Of a stretch of DNA of 41,099 nucleotides, positions 33,801 to 41,099 are shown one piece after another; positions within the stretch are counted from its first letter, which is position 1, and each line of letters starts with the position of its first letter. Both the position numbers and the translations under genes were made by a program. This stretch comes from Oceanicaulis sp. BBD 1991-10 (GTDB lineage Bacteria; Pseudomonadota; Alphaproteobacteria; Caulobacterales; Maricaulaceae), in NCBI GenBank assembly GCA_001657295.1, contig LYSW01000044.1:1-41099 (forward strand). The letters run 5' to 3'. The notes under the pieces were generated by a model. It did no database searches and was not told where the DNA came from. It saw only the letters and a program-made list of their open reading frames with translations.

Positions 33801-34669
33801 AGAAGACCGCATCCCGCCACGGCCGCCCGGACCTGATCCTTCACGCTCTGCGGGCAGGTCACCAAGGGAAGCCTCACCTCCGCGTCGCACTCGCCCAGCA
33901 AGGACAGCGCGTATTTGGCGGGCGCCGGGCTTGGCGCTGCGAACAAGGCTTCGTGCAAAGGTTGGAGTCGATCATTGAGCGCCCTCGCCTCATCCCAACG
34001 CCCGTCCAGGCAGGCGCTCTGAAAACGCGCGCACAGCTCCGGCGCCACGTTCGAGGTCACTGAAATCGCGCCGACGCCGCCATGAGCATTATAGCCGAGC
34101 GCGCTCGCATCCTCGCCGGAGAGCTGGACGAAGTCCTCCCCGATGGCCAGGCGGTGCTGGGTGACGCGCTGTATGTCGCCGGTGGCGTCTTTCACCCCGA
34201 TGACGTTGGGATGGCTCGCGATCTCCGCCATGGTTGCCGGGCTGATGTCGACAATGGACCGGCCGGGAATATTGTACACGAAGATTGGAAGCGCCACCGC
34301 GTCGGCGATGGTGCGGAAGTGGGCGATCAGGCCGTCCTGCGACGGCTTGTTGTAGTACGGCGCGACCACCAGTCCGGCGTCGGCGCCCACCGCCTTGGCA
34401 TGCGCCTGCAGCTCGACCGAGCCCGCTGTCGCATTCGCGCCGGTGCCTGCAATGACCGGAACCCGCCCTGCGCTGACCTCGACGCACAACGCGATCAAGC
34501 GCTGACGCTCTTCACCCGTCAGCGTCGGCGTCTCGCCGGTGGTGCCAACCGGCACGAGGCCATGCGTGCCGGCCGCGATCTGCCGCTCGATCAAACGGGC
34601 GAAGGCCGCCTCGTCCACGGCGCCATTCTTGAATGGAGTGACCAGCGCCGTCATGGAGCCGCGAAACAT
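33797..34669 (-). CDS. dapA: 4-hydroxy-tetrahydrodipicolinate synthase
   Basis: DapA condenses pyruvate with aspartate semialdehyde, the first committed step to diaminopimelate and lysine. The 290-residue TIM barrel has [13 protein letters not shown] (42-54), [11 protein letters not shown] (103-113), Tyr132 in FVYNIPGRS and the Schiff-base lysine in [10 protein letters not shown], Lys160. The ATG at 34669 ([13 protein letters not shown]) is preferred over the one 12 bases upstream because GGAAG is 5 bases before it. A promoter is predicted at 34704-34732. The gene is followed by overlapping smpB and is divergent from slt. Confidence 0.96.
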   Translation of the reverse strand: MFRGSMTALVTPFKNGAVDEAAFARLIERQIAAGTHGLVPVGTTGETPTLTGEERQRLIALCVEVSAGRVPVIAGTGANATAGSVELQAHAKAVGADAGLVVAPYYNKPSQDGLIAHFRTIADAVALPIFVYNIPGRSIVDISPATMAEIASHPNVIGVKDATGDIQRVTQHRLAIGEDFVQLSGEDASALGYNAHGGVGAISVTSNVAPELCARFQSACLDGRWDEARALNDRLQPLHEALFAAPSPAPAKYALSLLGECDAEVRLPLVTCPQSVKDQVRAAVAGCGLL

Positions 34670-34703
34670 GTTCTCTTCCATTGCAGTGATGTCAGGGCTG
34701 CGG

Positions 34704-34732
34704 ACCATACGCGGGCGATCTTTATCCGCCAA
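34704..34732 (-). promoter_or_regulatory. Predicted promoter for dapA-smpB
   Basis: On the minus strand TTGGCG (34732-34727) and TATGGT (34709-34704) are 17 bases apart. Transcription would start near 34697, about 28 bases before the ATG. Only the spacing and partial consensus support it. The rest of the 144-base dapA-slt gap shows the slt ribosome-binding site and no gene. Confidence 0.45.
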
Positions 34733-34800
34733 GGGCGGTCCGAAGCCCTCGACAGGTGCGGCGAGCTGGCGCACTCTTCCCGCGAGGGGGATGCTCCAGA

Positions 34801-34806
34801 GGGAGG
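34801..34806 (+). promoter_or_regulatory. Ribosome-binding site fixing the slt GTG start
   Basis: GGGAGG lies 7 bases before GTG 34814. The frame is open far upstream into the dapA antisense strand, so this site plus the signal peptide that follows decides the start. Confidence 0.85.
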
Positions 34807-34813
34807 ATCGGCA

Positions 34814-36985
34814 GTGGTGATTTTCGTGCGCTTCGCCGCATTGGCGTTCAGCTTGGCGCTGTCTGCGCCTGCCGTTTCGCAATCGCCCTCGCCGCGGCTT
34901 AAGCCGCCGGTTCCGAACCATTCCGAGATTCTCTCCGATATTGACTTTGCGAGCTTCCGCCGGGCCATGGCGGCGGCTGACGATGACGAATGGGATTTCG
35001 TGCGGGAGGCGCGCTACCAGATCGAGGATCCGGTGGCCCGGGACCTGCTTCTCTGGCGCATCGCGGTCAGCGACGCCCGCGCGCCCTTTTCCGACCTGCA
35101 CCTGGCGCTGGATACGCTGCAGGATTGGCCGCGCCAGTTCAGCATTCAGCGCGAAGCGGAGTGGAAGATTGAGGAATCCGGTTTCAGCCCCGCCCTGATC
35201 GTGGACTGGTTCAGCACGCGCGAGCCGGTCACGGGGGAAGGCCGCGTGGCCCTGGGCCGCGCCTTAATCGCACTGGGCCGCATCGAAGAGGGTGAAGATC
35301 AGATTCGCCGGGCCTGGCGCACCCAACGCATGCGTTTGAGCTTTCAGAGCGAAGTGCTGTCCCGCCATGGCGGCTTCCTGACCCGGGAGGACCATGGCGC
35401 CCGCGTCGATTATCTGCTCTGGGCCGGTCAACGCACCGCCGCGAGCCGGCTTCTGCCGCAGCTCAGCGCCGGCGAAAGACGGCTCGCCGACGCCCGCATC
35501 CGTCTCGCCGCCCGCCGGGGCGGAGTCGACCAGGCTGTGGATGCAGTGCCCGCCGCGCTCCAGGACCATCCCGGCCTTGTATACGAGCGCGCGCGCTGGC
35601 GCCGCCGCGCCGGATTGGACGACGCCGCGCTGCCGCTTCTGCTGCAATTGCCCGACGGCCATCAGAATCTCCAGGCGCTCGATGTCATGTGGACTGAGCG
35701 CAAATTGATGATCCTCGATCTCATTCGCGACGGTCTGTTTGACGACGCGTACCGGCTCGCCGCCGCCCATGGCATGGAACGCGGCGTCGACTTCGCCGAC
35801 GGGGAGTTTCTGGCCGGCTGGCTCGCCCTGACCCGCCTGGCGCGCCCGCAGGACGCTCTGGCCCATTTCGAACGCCTCGAAGCCGGCGTGACAACGCCGG
35901 TGTCATTGTCGCGCGCGCTTTACTGGCAAGGCCGGGCCGCCGAGGCCGGCGGCCAGCTTGAACGCGCCCGCGACCGCTTTCTGGCCGCGGCGGAGCATCC
36001 CACAGCCTATTACGGGCAATTGGCGCTGATCGCGCTTGGTCCCGATGCGGCGCAGCTGGAATTGCCGCCCGACCCTGTGCCCACGTCCGAGCAACGCAGC
36101 GCATTTCATGCCCGCACCGAAATCCAGGCGATCCGCCTGCTTGCGGAGATGGACGCGGATTATCTCTTCCGGGTCTTCATCTATCATTTCGATGATGAGA
36201 TGGAGACGCCGATCGATCAGGCCATGCTGTCAGATATCGCGCTCGACTATAACCGTCTTCGCCAGGCGGTCCGGGCGGCCAAGGCCGGGCGCCTCCAGGG
36301 CATGACGCTGGTGGAACGCGCCTATCCGACGATCGATCTGCCAAGCGGCGCCCCGATCGTTCCGGAAGCCGCGTTGACCTTCTCCGTCATCCGTCAGGAA
36401 ACCGAGTTCGACCCCCGCGCCGTCAGCGGCGCGGGCGCCCGCGGCATCATGCAAATGATGCCCGCCACGGCCCGCGAAACCGCGCGCATGCTCGATGTCG
36501 ACTATGATTTCCGGCGTCTGACCGATGATCCCCAATACAATCTCGTGCTCGGCATGGCCCACCTGGACGAGGTGGTGAATGATTATGACGGATCTCTGGT
36601 CATGGCGCTGGCCGCCTATAACGCCGGCGGCCACCGGGTGAGGCGCTGGGTCGATAATTACGGGGATCCGCGAACCGGCGAGATTGATCCGATCGAGACG
36701 GAGAGCATCCCGTTTTCGGAGACGCGCAATTACGTCCAGCGCGTGATTGAGAATGTGCAGGTCTATCGGGCGCGCATGGCGCAGGAGGGCGGCTCGAGCG
36801 CACTAAGGATTGAAACCGACCTCGCCGGTCCTTATTTCGCGCGCGATCTTCCGGCCCTGCCAGCGGATTTCATCGCGTCGCTTCGCGCGGCTGAAGCCGC
36901 GCAAGCCGCGCCGGCGCCCAGCCTGCGCCCCGATCTTAGCGATGAGACGGCGAGCTCGCCCAGCGAACCTGAGAGCGACCGCTAG
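34814..36985 (+). CDS. slt: Soluble lytic murein transglycosylase
   Basis: Slt cleaves peptidoglycan glycan strands with formation of 1,6-anhydromuramic acid in the periplasm. The 723-residue protein starts at GTG 34814 with a signal peptide (FVRFAALAFSLALSAPAVSQ). A long alpha-helical superhelical domain follows (to about residue 510), and then the C-terminal catalytic domain. That domain has FSVIRQETEFDPRAVSGAG with catalytic Glu529, RGIMQMMPATARETA and ALAAYNAGGHRVRRW. Its stop overlaps the convergent dehydratase gene by four bases. It is divergent from dapA, so a peptidoglycan precursor enzyme and a peptidoglycan-cutting enzyme face each other over a short shared region. Confidence 0.95.
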   Translation: MVIFVRFAALAFSLALSAPAVSQSPSPRLKPPVPNHSEILSDIDFASFRRAMAAADDDEWDFVREARYQIEDPVARDLLLWRIAVSDARAPFSDLHLALDTLQDWPRQFSIQREAEWKIEESGFSPALIVDWFSTREPVTGEGRVALGRALIALGRIEEGEDQIRRAWRTQRMRLSFQSEVLSRHGGFLTREDHGARVDYLLWAGQRTAASRLLPQLSAGERRLADARIRLAARRGGVDQAVDAVPAALQDHPGLVYERARWRRRAGLDDAALPLLLQLPDGHQNLQALDVMWTERKLMILDLIRDGLFDDAYRLAAAHGMERGVDFADGEFLAGWLALTRLARPQDALAHFERLEAGVTTPVSLSRALYWQGRAAEAGGQLERARDRFLAAAEHPTAYYGQLALIALGPDAAQLELPPDPVPTSEQRSAFHARTEIQAIRLLAEMDADYLFRVFIYHFDDEMETPIDQAMLSDIALDYNRLRQAVRAAKAGRLQGMTLVERAYPTIDLPSGAPIVPEAALTFSVIRQETEFDPRAVSGAGARGIMQMMPATARETARMLDVDYDFRRLTDDPQYNLVLGMAHLDEVVNDYDGSLVMALAAYNAGGHRVRRWVDNYGDPRTGEIDPIETESIPFSETRNYVQRVIENVQVYRARMAQEGGSSALRIETDLAGPYFARDLPALPADFIASLRAAEAAQAAPAPSLRPDLSDETASSPSEPESDR

Positions 36986-37977
36986 GCGCGGCGCGCCTCG
37001 CCCTTAATGGCCCGTGCGAACATTGCGGGATCCACATTGCCGCCGGTCAGAACAATCACCGTATTGCGGTTCGCGGCCTCAAGCTTGCCGCTGAGCAAGG
37101 CCGCGAGCGCCACCGCGCCGCCGGGCTCGACCACCAGCTTCAGTGTTTCGAAGGCATAGCGCACGGCGCCCAGCGCCTCTTGATCGGAGACGACGTCCAC
37201 CCTGGCGAGCTGATGTCGGTTCAGCGCGAAGGTGAGTTCGCCTGGTTCCGGCGCCAGCAAGGCGTCGCAGACCGATCCGGACTTTCTGGGGCTTGGAACC
37301 CGGTGTCCCGCCGCCAGCGAGCGCGCGTGGTCGTCAAAGCCATCCGGCTCGACGCCGATCACCTGGGTCTCCGGAGACAGCGCGCCGCGCGCAAGGCCGA
37401 TTCCGCCGATCAGCCCGCCGCCGCCGACGCAGCAGGCCAACTGATCCGCAGCGACGCCCTGGGAGGCGAGCGTCTCGAACACCTCGAGCCCGCATGTGCC
37501 CTGCCCGGCGATGATGTCGGGGTGATCATAGGACGGGATCAACGTCGCGCCGGTCTCCGCCGAAATCGCACCCGCAATCGCCTCCCGGCTCTCGGCCTCT
37601 CGATCATAAAGCCGCAATTGCGCGCCGCGCGCGACGACTCCCTGCTTTTTGATCTCCGGGGCGTCGGCGGGCATCACGATGGTCGCCGGCATGCCGAGCA
37701 GCCGCGCCGCCTCGGCGATTCCCTGAGCGTGATTGCCGGACGAGAAGGCGACGACCCCGGTCTCACGTTGGGCATCGGAGAATCTGGACAGAGCGTTGTA
37801 AGCGCCCCGGAATTTGAAAGAGCCTGTGCGCTGCAACGGCTCGGGCTTGATGAAGACGCGTCCGCCGACACGCGCATTCAAAGCTGCGTTCTCCAGCAAC
37901 GGGGTGTAGACGGCCTCCGCCTTGATGCGGGCGGCCGCTGACTTGACGTCGGCGAAGGTGGGAAGCGGGTCGGTCAT
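36982..37977 (-). CDS. Threonine/serine dehydratase (fold-type II PLP enzyme)
   Basis: It deaminates threonine or serine to 2-oxobutyrate or pyruvate; serine racemase is a close alternative. The 331-residue product has the PLP lysine in RTGSFKFRGAYNAL, Lys55, the phosphate-binding SSGNHAQG and GGGGLIGG. It lacks a C-terminal ACT/regulatory domain, so it resembles short catabolic dehydratases rather than biosynthetic IlvA. The ATG at 37977 (MTDPLPTF) fits the family start. An open frame continues upstream but without homology, and no strong ribosome-binding site is seen. The gene is divergent from the acyl-CoA ligase. Confidence 0.88.
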   Translation of the reverse strand: MTDPLPTFADVKSAAARIKAEAVYTPLLENAALNARVGGRVFIKPEPLQRTGSFKFRGAYNALSRFSDAQRETGVVAFSSGNHAQGIAEAARLLGMPATIVMPADAPEIKKQGVVARGAQLRLYDREAESREAIAGAISAETGATLIPSYDHPDIIAGQGTCGLEVFETLASQGVAADQLACCVGGGGLIGGIGLARGALSPETQVIGVEPDGFDDHARSLAAGHRVPSPRKSGSVCDALLAPEPGELTFALNRHQLARVDVVSDQEALGAVRYAFETLKLVVEPGGAVALAALLSGKLEAANRNTVIVLTGGNVDPAMFARAIKGEARRA

Positions 37978-38035
37978 GGCGCTAACCCATAGCGGTTTTG
38001 CCAGATAAACAAACGTGATTTTGCCGCTCAGGGGA

Positions 38036-38066
38036 TTGCCACTGGGCGCAGCGCCCCTTTTGATAA
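38036..38066 (+). promoter_or_regulatory. Candidate promoter with an internal palindrome upstream of the acyl-CoA ligase
   Basis: TTGCCA (38036-38041) is followed 17-19 bases later by TTTGAT/TGATAA (38059-38066). The spacer contains the perfect dyad GGGCGC-A-GCGCCC (38044-38056). A palindrome placed between -35 and -10 is typical of an operator bound by a repressor or a MerR-type activator. The same dyad followed by CTTTT might be read as a weak terminator, but the stem leaves almost no loop. The remaining gap (37978-38135) has no gene. Confidence 0.35.
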
Positions 38067-38135
38067 CGCCCGAATGACAGGCAAGCGCCGCAAAAGACGG
38101 CGTGCCCGACACGGCCATATGAGGGAGGAGGCCCC

Positions 38136-39797
38136 ATGCTGCGCGGTCAAATGATGGACCGTCCGCTCATGATTGCGGACATCTTGCGTCACGCGGCGCT
38201 CAATCACGGAAAGCGCGAAATCGTCTCGCGCCTGCCGGACACCGGCGAGGTGCACCGCTATGGCTATGCCGACTGCCATGAACGCGCCCAGCAATTGGCG
38301 AATGCGCTGACCGGGCCGTTGAAGGTCCGGCCCGGCGACCGGATCACCACCATCGCCTGGAACACCCATCGGCATCTTGAGATTTACTATGCCGTCTCCG
38401 GCATCGGCGCTGTGGTGCATACCGCCAACCCACGGCTTGGGCCGGAAGGCATTGCGTGGATCATCAATCACGCCAAAGCCAAGCACGTCTTTTTCGACGT
38501 CACATTCGCCCCGATCGTCGACGGCATCGCCAAGCACTGCAAATCCGTGAAGAGCTGGGTGGCCATGACCGGCGAGGCGACCAAGCCTGAGACCAAGACT
38601 AAGATCGGCGTCTACGAGACGCTCCTTGAGCAGGCTGACGACTATTTCGACTGGCCCGCCTTTGACGAAAACTCGGCGGCGGGGCTGTGTTACACCTCCG
38701 GCACGACGGGCGACCCTAAAGGCGCCCTCTACTCCCATCGCTCCACCGTGCTGCACGCCATGGCCTGTTGCGGCGTGGACGCCATCGGGGTGGGCGCGGA
38801 AGGCGTGATCATGCCGGTCGTCCCGATGTTCCACGTCAACGCCTGGGGCGTGCCGTACGCCGCCGCCATGGCGGGCGCGAAGCTGGTCTTCCCCGGCGCC
38901 CAGCTGGACGGCGCGTCGATCCAGTCGCTGATCGAAGAGGAAAACGTCAACCAGGTCCTCGGCGTGCCGACGGTCTGGCTGGGGCTGCTGCAGTATCTGC
39001 GAGAAAGCGGCAAGCGGATCGACACGGTGGACAAGGTCTTGATGGGCGGCTCGGCGATGCCGGAATCGCTGCTGCGCGCCTATGAGGGCGAGTACGGCGT
39101 CGACATGCAGCAAGGCTGGGGCATGACCGAGATGAGCCCGCTGGGCACGGTCGGCAAGCTGCTGCCCAAGCATGCCGATCTGACCTATGACGAAAAGGTC
39201 GGCGTCAAGCTCAAACAGGGCCGCCTTCTGTTCGGCGTGGACATGCGCGCGGTCGATGATGACGGCAATGTCCTGCCGCGCGACGGCCAATCCGCCGGGC
39301 ATATCCAGGTTCGCGGTCCCTGGATCATCGACAGCTATTACCGCGGCGCCGGCCCGGAAAGCTTCACCGATGACGGATGGTTCAGGACCGGGGATGTCGG
39401 CCATATCGACGAAGACGGCTATATGACCATCACCGACCGCTCAAAGGACGTCATCAAATCCGGCGGGGAATGGATCAGCTCCATTGATCTGGAAAACGCA
39501 GCCATGGGCCATCCCGATGTGGCGATCGCAGCCGCGTTCGGCCATCCCCATCCCAAATGGCAGGAGCGGCCGCTATTGGTCGTTCAAGCCAAGCCCGGCA
39601 CCAGCCCGACCGCGGACTCGATCCGAGAGTATCTCGCCGCGCGGGTTCCGAAATGGTGGCTGCCTGATGGTGTGGAGTTCATCGACGAGATGCCGCTCGG
39701 CGCCACCGGCAAGGTCCTCAAGACCAAGCTGCGGGAGATCTTCAAGGACTATAAATTCCCGGACGCCGACTATGACGGCGGCGCGACGCCGGGATAA
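38136..39797 (+). CDS. AMP-dependent acyl-CoA synthetase (medium/long-chain fatty acid-CoA ligase type)
   Basis: It activates a carboxylic acid to its CoA thioester through an acyl-AMP intermediate. The 553-residue protein has the AMP-binding P-loop [16 protein letters not shown] (about 190-205), [42 protein letters not shown], the hinge [13 protein letters not shown] and the C-terminal catalytic lysine in [12 protein letters not shown]. The overall pattern resembles AlkK-like medium-chain or dimethylsulfoniopropionate-family ligases, so the acid is uncertain. GGGAGGAGG sits 5 bases before the ATG, a very strong ribosome-binding site. Confidence 0.92.
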   Translation: MLRGQMMDRPLMIADILRHAALNHGKREIVSRLPDTGEVHRYGYADCHERAQQLANALTGPLKVRPGDRITTIAWNTHRHLEIYYAVSGIGAVVHTANPRLGPEGIAWIINHAKAKHVFFDVTFAPIVDGIAKHCKSVKSWVAMTGEATKPETKTKIGVYETLLEQADDYFDWPAFDENSAAGLCYTSGTTGDPKGALYSHRSTVLHAMACCGVDAIGVGAEGVIMPVVPMFHVNAWGVPYAAAMAGAKLVFPGAQLDGASIQSLIEEENVNQVLGVPTVWLGLLQYLRESGKRIDTVDKVLMGGSAMPESLLRAYEGEYGVDMQQGWGMTEMSPLGTVGKLLPKHADLTYDEKVGVKLKQGRLLFGVDMRAVDDDGNVLPRDGQSAGHIQVRGPWIIDSYYRGAGPESFTDDGWFRTGDVGHIDEDGYMTITDRSKDVIKSGGEWISSIDLENAAMGHPDVAIAAAFGHPHPKWQERPLLVVQAKPGTSPTADSIREYLAARVPKWWLPDGVEFIDEMPLGATGKVLKTKLREIFKDYKFPDADYDGGATPG

Positions 39798-39808
39798 CGC
39801 CGAACGGG

Positions 39809-39833
39809 GCCGGCGCGGGCGGGCTGCGCCGGC
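39809..39833 (+). terminator. GC-rich inverted repeat after the acyl-CoA ligase
   Basis: GCCGGCGC (39809-39816) pairs with GCGCCGGC (39826-39833) over a 9-base loop, about 12 bases after the stop codon. The palindrome GGCGCCGGCGCC follows. No T-run comes after it, so it is not a classical intrinsic terminator. It may stabilise the mRNA 3' end or act with Rho. Confidence 0.35.
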
Positions 39834-39861
39834 GCCGGCGCCAAACTTACAAGGCTTTCAC

Positions 39862-39890
39862 TTGCACGCCGCCGCGGGGCACCCCATATT
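39862..39890 (+). promoter_or_regulatory. Predicted promoter of the superinfection-immunity-family gene
   Basis: TTGCAC (39862-39867), 17 bases, then CATATT (39885-39890). The -35 hexamer is identical to that predicted for mucR. The -10 end overlaps the 19-bp palindrome at 39889-39907. Confidence 0.4.
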
Positions 39891-39907
39891 TATCGAAATT
39901 CGATAAA
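39889..39907. promoter_or_regulatory. Perfect 19-bp palindrome, candidate operator or leader hairpin
   Basis: TTTATCGAAATTCGATAAA is a perfect 9-bp inverted repeat around one base in an otherwise GC-rich gap. It spans the end of the predicted -10 element and the expected transcription start, and ends exactly where the GAGGAG ribosome-binding site begins (39908). Repressor binding there would block transcription. As RNA, it would place a stem next to the ribosome-binding site. Confidence 0.6.
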
Positions 39908-39921
39908 GAGGAGCCCACCCC

Positions 39922-40104
39922 GTGGAAGTTTTGATTTTTGCAGCGCTGGCTTACTTCCTGCCGACGATCATCGCGTTGGCGCGCGGGCACCATAACGGCT
40001 TTGCGATTTTCCTGACCAATCTCTTGTTGGGGTGGACGCTGATCGGCTGGATCATCGCGCTGATCTGGTCGGTCACCGCCAGCGAACGCCGGGTCCGCGT
40101 CTAA
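39922..40104 (+). CDS. Superinfection immunity family small membrane protein
   Basis: This 60-residue protein belongs to the family named after the phage T4 Imm protein, which blocks injection of DNA from related phages. Most bacterial chromosomal members have no tested function. The sequence shows ALAYFLPTIIALARGHHNG (first helix and the conserved RGHHN turn) and NLLLGWTLIGWIIALIWS (second helix), so it should span the inner membrane twice. The start is GTG, with GAGGAG 8 bases upstream. A 19-bp palindrome lies immediately before the ribosome-binding site. No other phage-like gene is nearby, so a housekeeping role is as likely as phage exclusion. Confidence 0.85.
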   Translation: MEVLIFAALAYFLPTIIALARGHHNGFAIFLTNLLLGWTLIGWIIALIWSVTASERRVRV

Positions 40105-40119
40105 TTCCGCACAGGCCGC

Positions 40120-40614
40120 CTAACGCAGCGACAGCTGGCCTCGAATGGCGTGCGTGGCCGCGATCGCGACCACCACCGTGAAGAGGACCGAAGCGGCGGC
40201 GAGCACGATGCCGATGCCCGCCGGCGCGACCATGTTCAAGTGCAAATAGACCCGCACCAGCAGCCAGGTGATCAACGCGAACGCCAGAAGGCCGGTCGAA
40301 AGCAGGTTTTGAACGAACAGCGAGATCGTCGCCGAAACCGGCAAAACGACCGCAAGCGCGATCAGGATTGGGATGAGGGAGCGAGCGCCGCTGACGGCCT
40401 GCGCACCCTCTTCAGCTTGCGCCAGCTGGCCGAACAGCAATCCCATCGTCACCAGGCCGGAGATCCACGCAAAATAAGCCGCAATCGCCGCCAGTCGAAT
40501 GCGGCCCCGCGCCGCTTTGGCCGTGGGAATGGGTGAAAACGGATCGAGGAAATGACCGAAATTGCGCGGAGCCGCTCCCGCTTCAGCCAGCGTCTTTTCC
40601 GTGCCATCAGCCAT
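40120..40614 (-). CDS. Hypothetical four-helix membrane protein
   Basis: I do not recognise this 164-residue protein. After a soluble N terminus of about 40 residues (containing FGHFLDPFSPIPTAKAARGR), four hydrophobic segments follow at about 43-62, 78-100, 105-125 and 131-155. No catalytic motif or signal peptidase site is apparent. AGGA lies 9 bases before the ATG. It is convergent with the superinfection-immunity-family gene (15-base gap). The 159 bases upstream to the nitroreductase gene contain no gene and only an imperfect GGCCC/GGGCC stem near 40648-40675. The coding call rests on the consistent membrane pattern and start signals. Confidence 0.7.
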   Translation of the reverse strand: MADGTEKTLAEAGAAPRNFGHFLDPFSPIPTAKAARGRIRLAAIAAYFAWISGLVTMGLLFGQLAQAEEGAQAVSGARSLIPILIALAVVLPVSATISLFVQNLLSTGLLAFALITWLLVRVYLHLNMVAPAGIGIVLAAASVLFTVVVAIAATHAIRGQLSLR

Positions 40615-40773
40615 GTTCGCTCATCCTTGCCCAAGTGCGCGGCCCCTGAATGGCACGAATTCGGGCCTGGTCAAAAGCTTGATCTTCAGATGCGGCTCGA
40701 GACCGGGAGGAGTTATCGATCCGCACAGCCATCATGGACCGCTTCAGAACGGCGCGGCGCGCCGGCTGCGCCA

Positions 40774-41099
40774 TCAGCGAAAATCACAGATGCGGTCGAG
40801 CGGCTTCTTGCTTGCGGCGTGGGCGGGATAGGTCGCGTTGTCGGCAGGATAGCCAGTGACGATCAGCATGACCGGCTTCTCATCGCTTGGACGTCCGCAG
40901 ATCTCCGTCAGAAAGCCCATGGGATTGGGCGTGTGGGTCAGTGTCGCCAGACCGGCCTGATGAAGGCTCGCGATCAGCAGCCCGCAGGCGATGCCCACGC
41001 TTTCGGAGACATAGTAATTCTTCTTTTTATCGCCTGGCTCCGGCCCGCCGCGACGTTGGGCGAAGACGGCGATGATCCAGGGCGCGGTCTCCAGGAAAG
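40774..41099 (-). CDS. Nitroreductase family protein (N-terminal part outside window)
   Basis: This is an FMN-dependent oxidoreductase family member, of which only the C-terminal 108 or so residues are visible. The frame runs in from the right edge as FLETAPWIIAVFAQ and continues through KKNYYVSESVGIACGLLIAS, LATLTHTPNPMGFL and VMLIVTGYPAD, ending DRICDFR at the stop 40774. The YVSESVGIACGLL helix and the THTPNPM loop are typical of the iodotyrosine-deiodinase/BluB-like branch of nitroreductases. The substrate cannot be told from this fragment. The true start is beyond the window. Confidence 0.88.
   Translation of the reverse strand, partial: FLETAPWIIAVFAQRRGGPEPGDKKKNYYVSESVGIACGLLIASLHQAGLATLTHTPNPMGFLTEICGRPSDEKPVMLIVTGYPADNATYPAHAASKKPLDRICDFR

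Noticed and set aside
38044-38061. Rho-independent terminator at GGGCGCAGCGCCC-CTTTT
   Set aside because: The full dyad leaves a one-base loop, and only a 5-bp stem is possible with a 3-base loop. There is no plus-strand gene upstream to terminate. An operator is more plausible.
38028-39404. 458-codon minus-strand open frame opposite the acyl-CoA ligase
   Set aside because: The plus strand has complete adenylate-forming enzyme motifs and a strong ribosome-binding site; the antisense frame has neither.
39889-40104. Prophage remnant or phage-defence island around the superinfection-immunity-family gene
   Set aside because: No integrase, structural phage gene, attachment repeat or tRNA is nearby, and the flanking genes are ordinary chromosomal ones. 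Chromosomal members of this family are widespread.
1-41099. CRISPR arrays, tRNA/rRNA genes, insertion sequences
   Set aside because: I read the gaps on both strands and found no repeat-spacer pattern, cloverleaf-like stretch, transposase or terminal inverted repeats. A tRNAscan or ISfinder run would settle it.

Overview
The window is GC-rich, densely packed bacterial chromosome. It fits an aerobic, heterotrophic, flagellated alphaproteobacterium, most likely of the Caulobacterales/Maricaulales/Hyphomonadaceae type; that placement is inference. The evidence is a MucR/Ros-type regulator, heme made by the C4 route (HemA, 5-aminolevulinate synthase) with a non-zinc-type HemB, the gene order rpoZ-rsh-pyrE-pdxJ-acpS-lepB-rnc-era-recO, and the order smpB-dapA with divergent slt. 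I see no tRNA, rRNA, CRISPR array, insertion sequence, integrase or prophage genes. No gap between genes exceeds about 250 bases.

Layout. 1-3931: nrdR (cut by the window edge) and glyA on the minus strand, mucR on the plus strand, then a small DUF6898-type gene and hemA. 4069-7190: a three-gene valine-degradation operon (acyl-CoA dehydrogenase, 3-hydroxyisobutyryl-CoA hydrolase, 3-hydroxyisobutyrate dehydrogenase), divergent from hemB (7275). 8297-11577: a small zinc-ribbon membrane protein, then a leftward cluster of flavin reductase, beta-hydroxyacid dehydrogenase, DUF389 and TRIC-type membrane proteins, the last three with start/stop overlaps. 11664-19997: rightward motB, an SLC13-type permease with RCK_C domains, bpt (N-end-rule leucyltransferase), a complete TRAP transporter resembling the 2-oxoacid TakPQM class, and an AI-2E-family permease overlapping the TRAP large subunit. 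19985-23854: M48 protease, a frameshifted lemA, and parC. 23957-31465: a leftward housekeeping super-operon (rpoZ to recO) in which nearly every junction overlaps. 31516-36985: folK, an NYN-domain nuclease coupled to a family-5 uracil-DNA glycosylase, smpB-dapA, and divergent slt. 36982-41099: threonine/serine dehydratase, an AMP-dependent acyl-CoA ligase, a 60-residue superinfection-immunity-family membrane protein, an unrecognised four-helix membrane protein, and a nitroreductase cut by the right edge.

Functional links. GlyA makes the glycine that HemA condenses with succinyl-CoA, and HemB takes the product onward. GlyA and HemA both need PLP, and PdxJ is in the window. Valine catabolism, the acyl-CoA ligase and the TRAP importer fit an amino-acid and organic-acid-using marine or aquatic heterotroph.

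No previously undescribed multi-gene defence or mobile system stands out. The most notable signals are: a hairpin between a strong Shine-Dalgarno sequence and the hemA start that would bring them to working distance; a perfect 19-bp palindrome over the promoter and leader of the superinfection-immunity-family gene; a MucR-family protein whose zinc ligands are mostly replaced; an apparent 4-base deletion in lemA; a coupled NYN nuclease/uracil-DNA glycosylase pair whose start lies 4 bases from the divergent folK start; and a terminator embedded in the coding end of a convergent gene.
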